In this document: one piece after another, positions 8,514 through 17,501 of the stretch | How positions within the stretch are numbered: the first letter of the stretch is position 1 | Layout of the letters: the number at the start of each line of letters is the position of its first letter | Source of the DNA: Aeromicrobium ginsengisoli | Lineage (GTDB): Bacteria > Actinomycetota > Actinomycetes > Propionibacteriales > Nocardioidaceae | Assembly (NCBI RefSeq): GCF_004134905.2 | Contig: NZ_SDPQ02000003.1 | Span: 930,001 to 994,000, forward strand | Direction: 5' to 3' | Length of the DNA stretch: 64,000 nucleotides | The notes under the pieces: generated by a model | Databases searched by the model: none | Told to the model about the DNA's origin: nothing | Seen by the model: the letters and a program-made list of their open reading frames with translations, nothing else | Translations under genes and position numbers: made by a program

Positions 8514-9715
8514 GGGGCTTGAGCAGGCGCATGCAGGTCCTCGGCGTGGCCCTCATCGCCGCGATGCTGCTGCTCGTCGCGTGGGTCGTCGTGCCCGGCG
8601 AGCCCTCACGGACCGTCACGGTGCACTTCGATCGCGCGGTCGGGGTCTACAAGGGGACGCACGTCAGGATCATGGGCGTACGCGTCGGTGAGGTCACCTC
8701 GGTCGTCCCGGACGGCAACAGCGTCCGGGTGGTCCTGAAGTACGACTCGGAGTACAAGCTGCCGGCCGACGCCAAGGCCGCGGTCGTGACGCCGACCCTC
8801 GTGGCCGACCGCTACGTCCAGGTGTTCCCGGCGTACTCCAAGGGCCCGGCGATGCCGGACCACGGCGACATCCCGCTCTCGCGGACCCAGACGCCGATCG
8901 AGCTCGACCGCATGTTCAAGTCGCTCGACGACCTGGCCGTGACGCTGGGGCCCAAGTCCGGCTCGACCAAGGGTGCGCTCGACAACCTGCTCTCCGCCGG
9001 CGCCAAGGCGCTCGACGGCAACGGTGCGTTGGGGTCCAAGACGATCCGCAACCTCTCGAACGCCGCCGAGGTGTTCGCGGACAACCGGGGGCCGCTGTTC
9101 GACAACGTCAGGGCCTTGGCGCAGATCACCGAGACGCTGGCCGAGAACGACTCGACCGTGCAGACGTTCGTCAAGGACCTGTCGTCCGTCTCGGGGCAGC
9201 TGGCGGGTGAGCGCGACGAGCTCAAGGACGTCCTGGCCTCCCTCGCGAAGGTGCTCGGCACGGTGCAGGGCTTCGTGCACGAGAACCGCGCGACGCTCGG
9301 CAAGGACATCAACCTGCTCAGTAGCCTGCTCGAGCGCGTGGACCGCCAGAAGGACGCCCTCGGCCTGGTCGTCCAGAAGGGCTCGCTGGCGATGAGCAAC
9401 CTCGCCCTCGCGTTCGAGCCCAGCACGGGCACGTACGGTTCTCGTGTCCAGGTCGCGCCGGGCCTGCAGTTCCGCCCCGACCAATTCCTGTGCCAGACGC
9501 TGGTCAACATCGGCACGCCGGAGTCGATCTGCTCGACCCTCACCAACCTGCTCCAGCCGATCCTCCCGACGACGTCGGGCCAGTCCGCCACGACGCAGAA
9601 GCCGGCCGCGCAGCCGGACGCTGCGGCGCCGGCGCCCGTCACTCCCCAGCAGCCGTCTTCCGGACCCAAGTCCGGCCTGCCGGCACTGCTCGAGCTGCTC
9701 GGAGGTGGCTCATGA
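8510..9715 (+). CDS. mce4D: MCE family protein, Mce4D position
   Basis: This 401-residue MCE protein begins at the GTG that overlaps the mce4C stop (GTGA). The membrane anchor QVLGVALIAAMLLLVAWVVV is near residues 9-28. The MCE domain with FDRAVGVYKGTHVRIMGVRVG is near residue 43, followed by the helical region. The last 45 residues are rich in Pro, Ala and Gln and look disordered, which is usual for MceD proteins. Confidence 0.88.
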   Translation: MRGLSRRMQVLGVALIAAMLLLVAWVVVPGEPSRTVTVHFDRAVGVYKGTHVRIMGVRVGEVTSVVPDGNSVRVVLKYDSEYKLPADAKAAVVTPTLVADRYVQVFPAYSKGPAMPDHGDIPLSRTQTPIELDRMFKSLDDLAVTLGPKSGSTKGALDNLLSAGAKALDGNGALGSKTIRNLSNAAEVFADNRGPLFDNVRALAQITETLAENDSTVQTFVKDLSSVSGQLAGERDELKDVLASLAKVLGTVQGFVHENRATLGKDINLLSSLLERVDRQKDALGLVVQKGSLAMSNLALAFEPSTGTYGSRVQVAPGLQFRPDQFLCQTLVNIGTPESICSTLTNLLQPILPTTSGQSATTQKPAAQPDAAAPAPVTPQQPSSGPKSGLPALLELLGGGS

Positions 9716-11040
9716 CGAGCCTTCGTCTCCGCGTCGTCATGGGCACTGTCCTGGCCCTCCTGCTGAGCGGCTGCGGGTTCAGTGGCATCTACGACGTGCC
9801 GTTGCCCGGCAACAAGGTCAACCATGACAACGGCTTCACGATCAAGGCCGACTTCGCCGACGCCCTCAACCTCGTCCCGCGCTCCTCGGTGATGGTGGGC
9901 GACGTGCCCGTGGGACAGGTCGAATCCGTCACGCGGGTCGGCTGGCACGCGCGCGTCACGATGCTGGTCCGCAAGGACGTCGTGCTGCCCGACAACGCCG
10001 AGGCGCAGATCCGCCAGACCAGCCTGCTCGGCGAGAAGTTCGTCGCCCTGTCGGCGCCGCCGGCCGACCCGGAGGGCAAGCCGGCCAGCACGGGCCGCCT
10101 CGGTCCCAACGACGTGATCCCCATCGGTCGTACGGGCCGCAACCCCGAGGTCGAGGAAGTCCTGGGTGCGCTGTCGCTCGTGCTGACCGGCGGCGGGGTC
10201 GGCCAGATCCAGAGCATCACGCACGAGCTCAACGAGATGATGGACGGCCGCACCGGCAAGATCCGCGACGTCCTGGGCCAGGTCGGCACGCTGGTCCGGA
10301 CCTTGAACTCGCAGAAGGGCGACATCGTCCAGGCAATGGAGTCGATCAACGGCCTCAGCAGCACGCTCGTCGCCGAGAAGCAGACCATCGGCGACGCACT
10401 CGATGCCGCCGGGCCCGCGATCGACGTTCTCCGCGACCAGCACACGCAGCTGGTCCGCATGCTCTCCGAGCTCGACCGCCTCGGCGACGTCGGCACCCGC
10501 GTCATCAACGAGACCAAGGACGACCTGATCGCCGAGCTCGCGCACCTCGAACCGGTCCTGCGCAAGCTCTCCGACACGGGCGACTCGCTCGTGCCGGGCC
10601 TCGTGGCAGCCGCGAGCTATCCCTTCCCCGTCGACGCTGCCGCTGCGATCAAGGGCGACTTCGCCAACGTCGTGTTCAAGATGCAGATCAAGCTGACCCC
10701 GATCAGTGAGGGCGGGCTGCTGCCCACGACCCTCCAAGACGTCGTCACGTTGTGCCGCGCCACCCCGGCGGCCCCGCTCTGCTCGCCAGCTGGCGACGCC
10801 GTCGAGCAGCTCTGCTCGGTGCTGGCCACACTGCCGCTCTGCAAGGACACCGACGCCGACGAGGTGGCTGCCGCCCTGGCCAGGGTCGAGAAGGATGCCG
10901 GCAGCACGAAGCCGTCCGGCTCTTCCGGCTCGGCCGACGGCCCCGGCACCACCACTCCCGACCCGGGTGCGACCGGCGGTGGTTCCGGCGGATCGCTGGC
11001 GGAGCTGCTCGAGGGACTTCTGGGAGGCGGATCGTCATGA
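9712..11040 (+). CDS. mce4E: MCE family lipoprotein, Mce4E (LprN) position
   Basis: This 442-residue protein starts at the ATG overlapping the mce4D stop. The first 21 residues form a lipoprotein signal peptide with lipobox LLSGC, so Cys21 should be lipidated. The MCE domain with FADALNLVPRSSVMVGDVPVG follows, then a helical region and a low-complexity Ser/Gly/Thr/Asp tail. MceE being the lipoprotein of the set is a family hallmark and fixes the register of the operon. Confidence 0.9.
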   Translation: MTSLRLRVVMGTVLALLLSGCGFSGIYDVPLPGNKVNHDNGFTIKADFADALNLVPRSSVMVGDVPVGQVESVTRVGWHARVTMLVRKDVVLPDNAEAQIRQTSLLGEKFVALSAPPADPEGKPASTGRLGPNDVIPIGRTGRNPEVEEVLGALSLVLTGGGVGQIQSITHELNEMMDGRTGKIRDVLGQVGTLVRTLNSQKGDIVQAMESINGLSSTLVAEKQTIGDALDAAGPAIDVLRDQHTQLVRMLSELDRLGDVGTRVINETKDDLIAELAHLEPVLRKLSDTGDSLVPGLVAAASYPFPVDAAAAIKGDFANVVFKMQIKLTPISEGGLLPTTLQDVVTLCRATPAAPLCSPAGDAVEQLCSVLATLPLCKDTDADEVAAALARVEKDAGSTKPSGSSGSADGPGTTTPDPGATGGGSGGSLAELLEGLLGGGSS

Positions 11041-12170
11041 GGCGTGGCATCAAGGTCAGGCTCATCGCGTTCGTGCTCCTCAGCGCGCTCGGCACGCTCT
11101 ACATCGGCGCGTCCTACCTCGGCTTCGTCGACCAGGCGCTCGGTCGTGGCTACACCGTGCACGTGCTGCTGCCGGACTCCGGCGGTCTCTACGAGGGCAG
11201 CGAGGTCACCTATCGCGGCGTCAGGATCGGCAAGGTCGCCAAGATGGAGGTCGACAACGACGGCCTCCGGGTCGACCTCGCGCTCGAGCACGACACCAAG
11301 GTGCCGGCCAGCTCGCCGGTCTTCGTGCACAATCTCAGCGTCGTGGGCGAGCAGTACGTCTCGTTCGAGCCGGCGTCCAAGAAGGGGCCCGACCTCAAGG
11401 ACGGTGACACGGTGCGCGGCACCAAGGACAGCCTGCCGCTGGGCGAGGACGTGCTGCTCCAGGACCTCAGTCACTTCGTCTCCAGCCTCAACGGCAGCGA
11501 GCTCAACACCGTCGTCAGTGAGCTGGGCACGATGTTCCGTGACAACGCCAACCCCATCAGGTCGATGGTCGACAGCACGCAGAAGTTCATCGAGTCGGCG
11601 GCTGACAACGAGACGGCGACGATCGACCTGCTCGACAACGCCCAGACGGTCCTCCAGACGCAGCAGGACCACGCCGAGGAGATCCGGTCGTTCGCGCGAG
11701 ACCTCTCGGCCCTCACCGGCACGCTGGCCGCCTCGGACGACGACATCCGGCGCATCCTCGCCAAGGGCGGTCCTGCGGCCGACGAGCTGAGGAGCCTGAT
11801 GAAGACGCTGCGGACCGAGCTGCCGCCGGCCCTCAAGCACCTGACGAGCGTGACCGAGGTGCTCGACGCCCGGTTGCCGGCGCTCGAGCAGCTCCTGGTC
11901 ACGTTCCCGCGCCTCGTCGCGGCCGGCCCGTCGGCACTCACGCCGGGCGATCAGAAGTACGGTCGGGTCAACCTCAACCTCAACCAGACTCCGGCCGCGT
12001 GCACGAAGGGATACCTCCCACCCGGACAATGGCAGCCAACGTCAAAGGAGAGCTTCGTGCCGTACTTCCCCGCCGAGTGCGAGTCCGGCCCACCGGTGAA
12101 CATGCGTGGCATGAAGTACGCGCCTGACCCCATCGACTGGAAGAAGGAACTGGCCGGGGGCGACGAGTGA
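11037..12170 (+). CDS. mce4F: MCE family protein, Mce4F position
   Basis: This 377-residue MCE protein is the sixth and last of the set. The ATG overlaps the mce4E stop. The N-terminal anchor IAFVLLSALGTLYIGASYLGF is near residues 9-29. The MCE domain with LPDSGGLYEGSEVTYRGVRIG follows, then helices, then a Cys-containing C-terminal part that includes AACTKGYLPPGQW and FPAECESGPP. Two Cys residues there may form a disulfide. Confidence 0.87.
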   Translation: MRRGIKVRLIAFVLLSALGTLYIGASYLGFVDQALGRGYTVHVLLPDSGGLYEGSEVTYRGVRIGKVAKMEVDNDGLRVDLALEHDTKVPASSPVFVHNLSVVGEQYVSFEPASKKGPDLKDGDTVRGTKDSLPLGEDVLLQDLSHFVSSLNGSELNTVVSELGTMFRDNANPIRSMVDSTQKFIESAADNETATIDLLDNAQTVLQTQQDHAEEIRSFARDLSALTGTLAASDDDIRRILAKGGPAADELRSLMKTLRTELPPALKHLTSVTEVLDARLPALEQLLVTFPRLVAAGPSALTPGDQKYGRVNLNLNQTPAACTKGYLPPGQWQPTSKESFVPYFPAECESGPPVNMRGMKYAPDPIDWKKELAGGDE

Positions 12171-12673
12171 ACCGTACGTCCGTGATCAACGGGGTGCTCG
12201 GCGTGCTGCTGGTGGCCCTGTGCGCCTGGCTCGTGCTGTTCGCCGTACGCGGTGACGCAGCGGCACCGGGCAGCACGAAGTCGGAGGCGCTGGCCTCGGA
12301 CTACTCCGACATCACCCGCGCTGCGCGGGCCGAGACGATGGCGTTCCTCTCGGTCGACCACAAGAAGATGGACGAGCTGACCCAGCGCGTGCTCGACGGT
12401 GCGACCGGGACGTTCAAGAAGCAGTACCAGTCATCCGTGAAGTCGCTCAAGGAGACCGCGGTCGCCCAGGAGTCGATCTCCAAGGGCAGCGTCGGCGAGA
12501 TCGGGCTGAGCGAGGTCGATCCCGATGCCGCGACGGTGTTCGTGGCGGCGGGCAGCAAGGTGCAGAACAAGGGCACCAACGGCAAGGTCGAGGACCGGTC
12601 CTGGCGGATCAAGCTCTCGATGGTCAAGAAGGACGATCGTTGGCTCGTCTCCCAGCTCGAGTTCGTGGGATAG
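12167..12673 (+). CDS. Mce-associated membrane protein
   Basis: This 168-residue protein starts on GTG overlapping mce4F. One N-terminal membrane helix (about residues 8-27) is followed by an extracytoplasmic alpha+beta domain of the Mam/SnoaL-like kind, with KSEALASDYSDITRAARAE and ending in DDRWLVSQLEFVG. Such proteins follow mceF in most mce operons and are thought to stabilise the Mce complex. It corresponds in position to Rv3493c of M. tuberculosis. Confidence 0.82.
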   Translation: MNRTSVINGVLGVLLVALCAWLVLFAVRGDAAAPGSTKSEALASDYSDITRAARAETMAFLSVDHKKMDELTQRVLDGATGTFKKQYQSSVKSLKETAVAQESISKGSVGEIGLSEVDPDAATVFVAAGSKVQNKGTNGKVEDRSWRIKLSMVKKDDRWLVSQLEFVG

Positions 12674-12677
12674 CGCG

Positions 12678-13490
12678 ATGGCCAAGCTGAAGCGTGACCA
12701 ACGGGTCTGCCCGTTCTGCGCGGAGACCATCAAGGCGTCCGCGATCCGGTGCCGGTTCTGTCACTCGGACGTGACCCCACTGATCGACCCCGAGTCCGGG
12801 ACCGTGACGACCGAGAAGTCCCGCACCAGGTTCCGGCCCCGGGCCGTTGGTGCCGAGGAGACCCCCGAGGTCGCCGACGTCGTCGACGAGACGGACGCCG
12901 AGCCTGACGCCCCCGAGGACGTCGACGAGGAGGTCGACGAGGTCAAGGTTGCGCCTCGTGCGCGGTTCGAGGGGCTCACGCTTCACCAGCGGCTGACCCT
13001 GGTGCTCTCGGTGCTGGTCGTGCTCGCCGCCGCGGGTGTCGGCACGCTGTGGTGGCAGGCCGAGCGGGGCTCGGCCACGGTCGCGCCCGGCGGAACACTC
13101 GTCGGCGACGACGCGCGCACCGAGGTGCTGGTTGCCGGCGCCGACCTGGCCCAGCGCACCCTGTCGTACGACTACAAGACGTTGGCCAACGACATGGAGG
13201 TCGCCCGCGCGCGGATGACCCCGTCGTTCCGCAAGCAGTACGACGCCACGATGGCCGAGGTCCGCGCCAACACGACCAAGAACAAGATCGTCCTCCAGAC
13301 CGTCGCGGTGTCCTCGGCGATCATCAGCGCGACCGAGCACAAGGCCAGGGTCCTGGTGTTCGTCAACCAGACGACGACCGCCGGCACCGGCAAGAACGCC
13401 AACCCGCAGGCCCTGCAGAACAGCCTCGTGATCACCCTGACCCGTGGTGGCGGCGACTGGGCCATATCCAAACTGAAGATGCTGGGCTAG
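12678..13490 (+). CDS. Mce-associated protein with N-terminal zinc ribbon
   Basis: This 270-residue protein begins at the ATG five bases after the preceding gene; the open frame extends upstream, but only this start gives a protein-like sequence. Residues 10-27 read CPFCAETIKASAIRCRFC, a two-CxxC zinc ribbon. An acidic linker (about 55-95), one membrane helix (about 105-128, LTLVLSVLVVLAAAGVGTLW) and a Mam-type extracytoplasmic domain ending GDWAISKLKMLG follow. The ribbon should be cytoplasmic. A zinc ribbon on an Mce-associated protein is unusual and might dock a cytoplasmic partner such as the ATPase; that is speculation. Confidence 0.82.
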   Translation: MAKLKRDQRVCPFCAETIKASAIRCRFCHSDVTPLIDPESGTVTTEKSRTRFRPRAVGAEETPEVADVVDETDAEPDAPEDVDEEVDEVKVAPRARFEGLTLHQRLTLVLSVLVVLAAAGVGTLWWQAERGSATVAPGGTLVGDDARTEVLVAGADLAQRTLSYDYKTLANDMEVARARMTPSFRKQYDATMAEVRANTTKNKIVLQTVAVSSAIISATEHKARVLVFVNQTTTAGTGKNANPQALQNSLVITLTRGGGDWAISKLKMLG

Positions 13491-13492
13491 AC

Positions 13493-13506
13493 TAGAACAC
13501 GTTCTA
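13493..13506. promoter_or_regulatory. KstR operator
   Basis: TAGAACACGTTCTA fits the published KstR consensus TnnAACnnGTTnnA at every fixed position and extends to a 16-base near-palindrome. It starts three bases after the stop of the preceding gene and 32 bases before fdxD. KstR is the TetR repressor of upper steroid catabolism and is released by sterol-derived CoA thioesters. The site suggests that fdxD and the SDR behind it have their own KstR-controlled promoter. Confidence 0.88.
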
Positions 13507-13537
13507 GTTCTGTGTGAGGCGAGGAGGCGAATCGCTG

Positions 13538-13734
13538 ATGGCAAGGGTTGAGGTCGATTTCGACGCGTGTGAGTCGAACGCTCTGTGCGAGGCCATGGCA
13601 CCTGACATGTTCTTCGTCGATGACGACGACATGCTGCAGGTCGAGGACCCCACGGTGACCGACGAGAACCGGTCGCGTGTCGAGCGCGCCGTCGCCTCCT
13701 GCCCCAAGTCGGCGCTGCGCATCGCGAACACGGC

Positions 13735-13738
<4 letters not shown>
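13538..13738 (+). CDS. fdxD: Ferredoxin (FdxD-like)
   Basis: This 66-residue small acidic ferredoxin has Cys motif CESNALC near residue 10 (Cx5C) and the distal CPKSAL near residue 56. That is the pattern of the single-cluster 3Fe-4S ferredoxins that serve actinobacterial cytochromes P450 and Rieske enzymes. The ATG follows a GAGGAGGCG site; a start 24 bases upstream would include it and is rejected. It lies directly behind the KstR box and overlaps the SDR by four bases. Rv3503c (FdxD) lies next to Rv3502c and mce4 in M. tuberculosis. Confidence 0.85.
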
Positions 13739-14628
<890 letters not shown>

Positions 14629-14655
14629 CCCACCCCACCTTCACCGAGGAGAACG

Positions 14656-15435
14656 ATGTCCCGTCTCAAGGACAAGCACGCGATCATCACCGGCGCCGCT
14701 CAAGGACAGGGCGCCGCCATCGCGCGCGCGTTCGTCGGTGAGGGCGCGCGCGTCATCATCGCCGACGTCGCCGACGGCGAGGCCCTGGCCAAGGAGCTCG
14801 GCGACGCGGCCGCATACTGTCGCCACGACGTCAGCGACCCGGCGTCGTGGGACCAGCTCATCGCCGACGCCGAGGGACTCCTCGGCGCGCCGGCCAACGT
14901 GCTGGTCAACAACGCCGGTGTGCTGCGCTTCGGTGAGGTCGACACGATGCCGCTGGACGACCTCGACCTGCTGATCAGCGTCAACATGCGGGGCTGCTTC
15001 CTCGGCATGCGGGCTGTGGCGCCGGCCATGAAACGCCAACGGCAGGGCTCGATCATCAACTGCTCGTCGGTCGAGGGCCTCGCCGGCATGGCCTCCCTCA
15101 CGGCGTACACGGGCACCAAGTTCGCGATCCGCGGCATGACCAAGGCGGCCGCGGTCGAGCTCGGCGCGTACGGCGTCAGGGTCAACTCGGTGCACCCCGG
15201 CATGATCGACACGGGCATGACCCGCGAGGTCGGTGGCGAGGCCGCGATGCAGTGGGGCGCGACCCGCGTACCACTCGAACGGGTGGGAACGCCCGACGAC
15301 GTCGCGCCGTTGTACGTGTACCTCGCCGGCGACGAGAGCGGCTACACGACCGGCGGCGAGTTCGCGGTCGACGGCGGCGTCACGGCCACGCATTCGTTCT
15401 ATCCCGGCAACAGCGGACAGGGCGGCGCGGCGTGA
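14656..15435 (+). CDS. Short-chain dehydrogenase, 3-alpha/20-beta-hydroxysteroid dehydrogenase type
   Basis: This 259-residue classical SDR has the cofactor motif TGAAQGQG, NNAG near residue 89, the catalytic Ser in IINCSSVEG and the YTGTK motif. It resembles the 3-alpha(20-beta)-hydroxysteroid dehydrogenase group (FabG3 of mycobacteria), but glucose-1-dehydrogenase-like enzymes are close relatives. The ATG follows CGAGGAGAACG. The 27-base gap to the previous SDR suggests one transcript. The substrate is inferred from context. Confidence 0.78.
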   Translation: MSRLKDKHAIITGAAQGQGAAIARAFVGEGARVIIADVADGEALAKELGDAAAYCRHDVSDPASWDQLIADAEGLLGAPANVLVNNAGVLRFGEVDTMPLDDLDLLISVNMRGCFLGMRAVAPAMKRQRQGSIINCSSVEGLAGMASLTAYTGTKFAIRGMTKAAAVELGAYGVRVNSVHPGMIDTGMTREVGGEAAMQWGATRVPLERVGTPDDVAPLYVYLAGDESGYTTGGEFAVDGGVTATHSFYPGNSGQGGAA

Positions 15436-15461
15436 GATGACCGCCTCATCCCCGAGGCGAG

Positions 15462-15493
15462 TCGTTGACGATGTGTCAACGAGTGATACAAAT
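15462..15493 (+). promoter_or_regulatory. Promoter with overlapping inverted-repeat operator
   Basis: TCGTTGAC and GTCAACGA form a perfect 8-base inverted repeat with a 5-base spacer (15462-15482). The left arm contains TTGACG (15465-15470), a good -35, and TACAAA (15487-15492) lies 16 bases downstream as a fair -10. A dimeric repressor bound here would block polymerase. The regulator is not identifiable from this window. The site serves the glycosyltransferase gene at 15524. Confidence 0.6.
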
Positions 15494-15523
15494 CAGTTCC
15501 AGACAGTCAATCGGAGGCGGCCC

Positions 15524-16789
15524 TTGCGCATCGCACTCATGTCCTACCGCAGCAAGCCACACTGCGGCGGTCAGGGCGTCTACGTACGACACCTCAGTCG
15601 CGAGCTCGTGGCGCTCGGTCACACCGTCGAGGTGTTCTCGGGCCAGCCCTATCCGGAGCTCGACGAGGGCGTCACGCTGACCAAGGTCCCGTCGCTCGAC
15701 CTCTACCGTGAGCCCGACCCGTTCCGCACGCCCCGGCCCAAGGAGTACCGCGACCTCATCGACGTCGAGGAGGTCCTGACGATGTGGACCGCCGGGTTCC
15801 CCGAGCCCAGGACGTTCAGCAAGCGCGTGGCCCGGCTGCTCAAGGGCCGCCGCGGTGACTTCGACATCGTCCACGACAACCAGACGCTCGGCTCCGGCAT
15901 GCTCGACATCGCCGAGCAGGGCTTCCCGCTCATCACGACGATCCACCACCCGATCACGTTCGACCGGCGCATCGACATCGCCAACGCGCCGACGCTGCGC
16001 AAGAAGCTCAGCCTCCGGCGCTGGTACGGCTTCCTCGGCATGCAGAAGAAGGTCGCCCGGCAGCTGCCCAAGATCCTGACGGTGTCGGAGTCGAGCCGCC
16101 GCGACATCGTGACGGACTTCGGTGTCGACCCCTCGCGACTCGAGGTCATCACCCTCGGCGTGGATGACGTGTTCGTCCCGCCGACGGCCCCGCGCGTGCC
16201 GGGCCGCATCGTGGCGATGGCCAGCGCCGACGCGCCGATGAAGGGCATCGCGACGTTGCTCGAGGCATTCGCCAAGCTGCGCACGGAGCGTGACGTCGAG
16301 CTGCTGCTCGTCACGACGCTCAAGCCCGGCGGCCGCACCGAGCGGCTCATCGACGAGCTGGGCATCGCGGAGCACGTCTCGTTCGTCAACGGGATCACCG
16401 ACGCCGAGCTCGTCGACGTCATGGGCTCGGCCGAGGTCGCGTGCGTGCCGTCGCTCTATGAGGGGTTCTCGCTCCCGACCGCTGAGCTCATGGCCTGCGC
16501 GACGCCGCTCGTGGTCAGTCGCGCCGGGGCGATCCCGGAGGTCGTCGGCGAGGACGGCGCCTGTGCGACGCTCGTGCCCCCGGGTGACGTCGGCGAGCTC
16601 GAGGCCGCGATCGAGGAGCTCCTCGACGACCCGGCCCGCCGTGAGGCGATGGGTCGCGCCGGCCGCGAGCGCGTGCTGGAGCTGTTCAGCTGGCGTGCTG
16701 TCGCGAGTGCGACCGCAGCAGCGTACGAAGAGGTCATCGCCGCGAGCGCGGCATCGGAACACAAGGGAGACAACCGTGCTGACGATTGA
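15524..16789 (+). CDS. GT4-family glycosyltransferase
   Basis: This 421-residue GT-B glycosyltransferase starts at TTG, chosen because GGAGG lies seven bases upstream and the first beta strand LRIALMSYRSK begins there. The N-terminal domain has the glycine-rich acceptor loop HCGGQGVYV. The C-terminal domain has the GT4 E-x7-E signature in PSLYEGFSLPTAELMAC. The donor and acceptor are unknown. It heads a run with a methyltransferase (14-base overlap) and a toroid protein, which suggests modification of a lipid or small-molecule scaffold. Confidence 0.85.
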   Translation: MRIALMSYRSKPHCGGQGVYVRHLSRELVALGHTVEVFSGQPYPELDEGVTLTKVPSLDLYREPDPFRTPRPKEYRDLIDVEEVLTMWTAGFPEPRTFSKRVARLLKGRRGDFDIVHDNQTLGSGMLDIAEQGFPLITTIHHPITFDRRIDIANAPTLRKKLSLRRWYGFLGMQKKVARQLPKILTVSESSRRDIVTDFGVDPSRLEVITLGVDDVFVPPTAPRVPGRIVAMASADAPMKGIATLLEAFAKLRTERDVELLLVTTLKPGGRTERLIDELGIAEHVSFVNGITDAELVDVMGSAEVACVPSLYEGFSLPTAELMACATPLVVSRAGAIPEVVGEDGACATLVPPGDVGELEAAIEELLDDPARREAMGRAGRERVLELFSWRAVASATAAAYEEVIAASAASEHKGDNRADD

Positions 16790-17501
16790 TTTCGACCGTC
16801 TGGGGCTGCGCCCGGGCGACCGGGTGATCGACATGGGCTGTGGCGCCGGTCGCCACGCGTTCGAGATGTATCGCCGCGGCGCCGACGTCATCGCGTTCGA
16901 CCAGGACGCCGACGAGCTGGCCGGGGTGCTCGAGCTGTTCGGCGCCATGAAGGAGGCCGGCGAGGTCCCCGACGGTGCCTCCGCCGACATCAAGGAGGGC
17001 GACGCGCTCTCGTTGCCGTTCGCCGACGGCGAGTTCGACCGGGTCGTGGCCTCCGAGGTGCTGGAGCACATCCCCGCCGACATCCAGGCGATCGGTGAGC
17101 TCGTACGCGTCCTGCGGCCCGGCGGGACGATGGCCGTGACGGTGCCCCGCTGGCTGCCCGAGGTGGTGTGCTGGAAGCTGTCCGACGACTATCACAACAC
17201 GCCCGGTGGCCACATCAGGATCTACTCCGACAAGGAGCTGATCGGCAAGCTGCAGAACGCCGGCATGGTCTTCGAGGGCATCGACTACGCCCATGGCCTG
17301 CACTCGCCCTACTGGTGGCTCAAGTGCGCCGTCGGCGTCAAGAACGACAACCACCCGCTCGTGAAGGCGTACCACCAGGTGCTGGTCTGGGACATCATGA
17401 AGACGCGCGGCTACAGCACCGCGACCCGCCTGGCCGAGAAGGCGCTCAACCCGCTGATCGGCAAGAGCATGGTGCTCTACCTGCGCAAGCCGGACGCCTG
17501 A
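16776..17501 (+). CDS. Class I SAM-dependent methyltransferase
   Basis: This 241-residue protein starts on GTG inside the end of the glycosyltransferase gene, after GGGAGA. The SAM motif is VIDMGCGAGRHAFEM near residue 17. Motif II/III are RVVASEVLEHIPADI and VRVLRPGGTMAVTVPRW. It resembles the UbiE/Methyltransf_11 group, with an aromatic-rich C-terminal part (HGLHSPYWWLKC) that may line a substrate or lipid pocket. The stop shares one base with the next ATG. Confidence 0.83.
   Translation: MLTIDFDRLGLRPGDRVIDMGCGAGRHAFEMYRRGADVIAFDQDADELAGVLELFGAMKEAGEVPDGASADIKEGDALSLPFADGEFDRVVASEVLEHIPADIQAIGELVRVLRPGGTMAVTVPRWLPEVVCWKLSDDYHNTPGGHIRIYSDKELIGKLQNAGMVFEGIDYAHGLHSPYWWLKCAVGVKNDNHPLVKAYHQVLVWDIMKTRGYSTATRLAEKALNPLIGKSMVLYLRKPDA

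Noticed and set aside
8812..10737. 641-codon open frame on the minus strand across mce4D/E
   Set aside because: It is antisense to conserved mce genes, and its composition is typical of a shadow frame.
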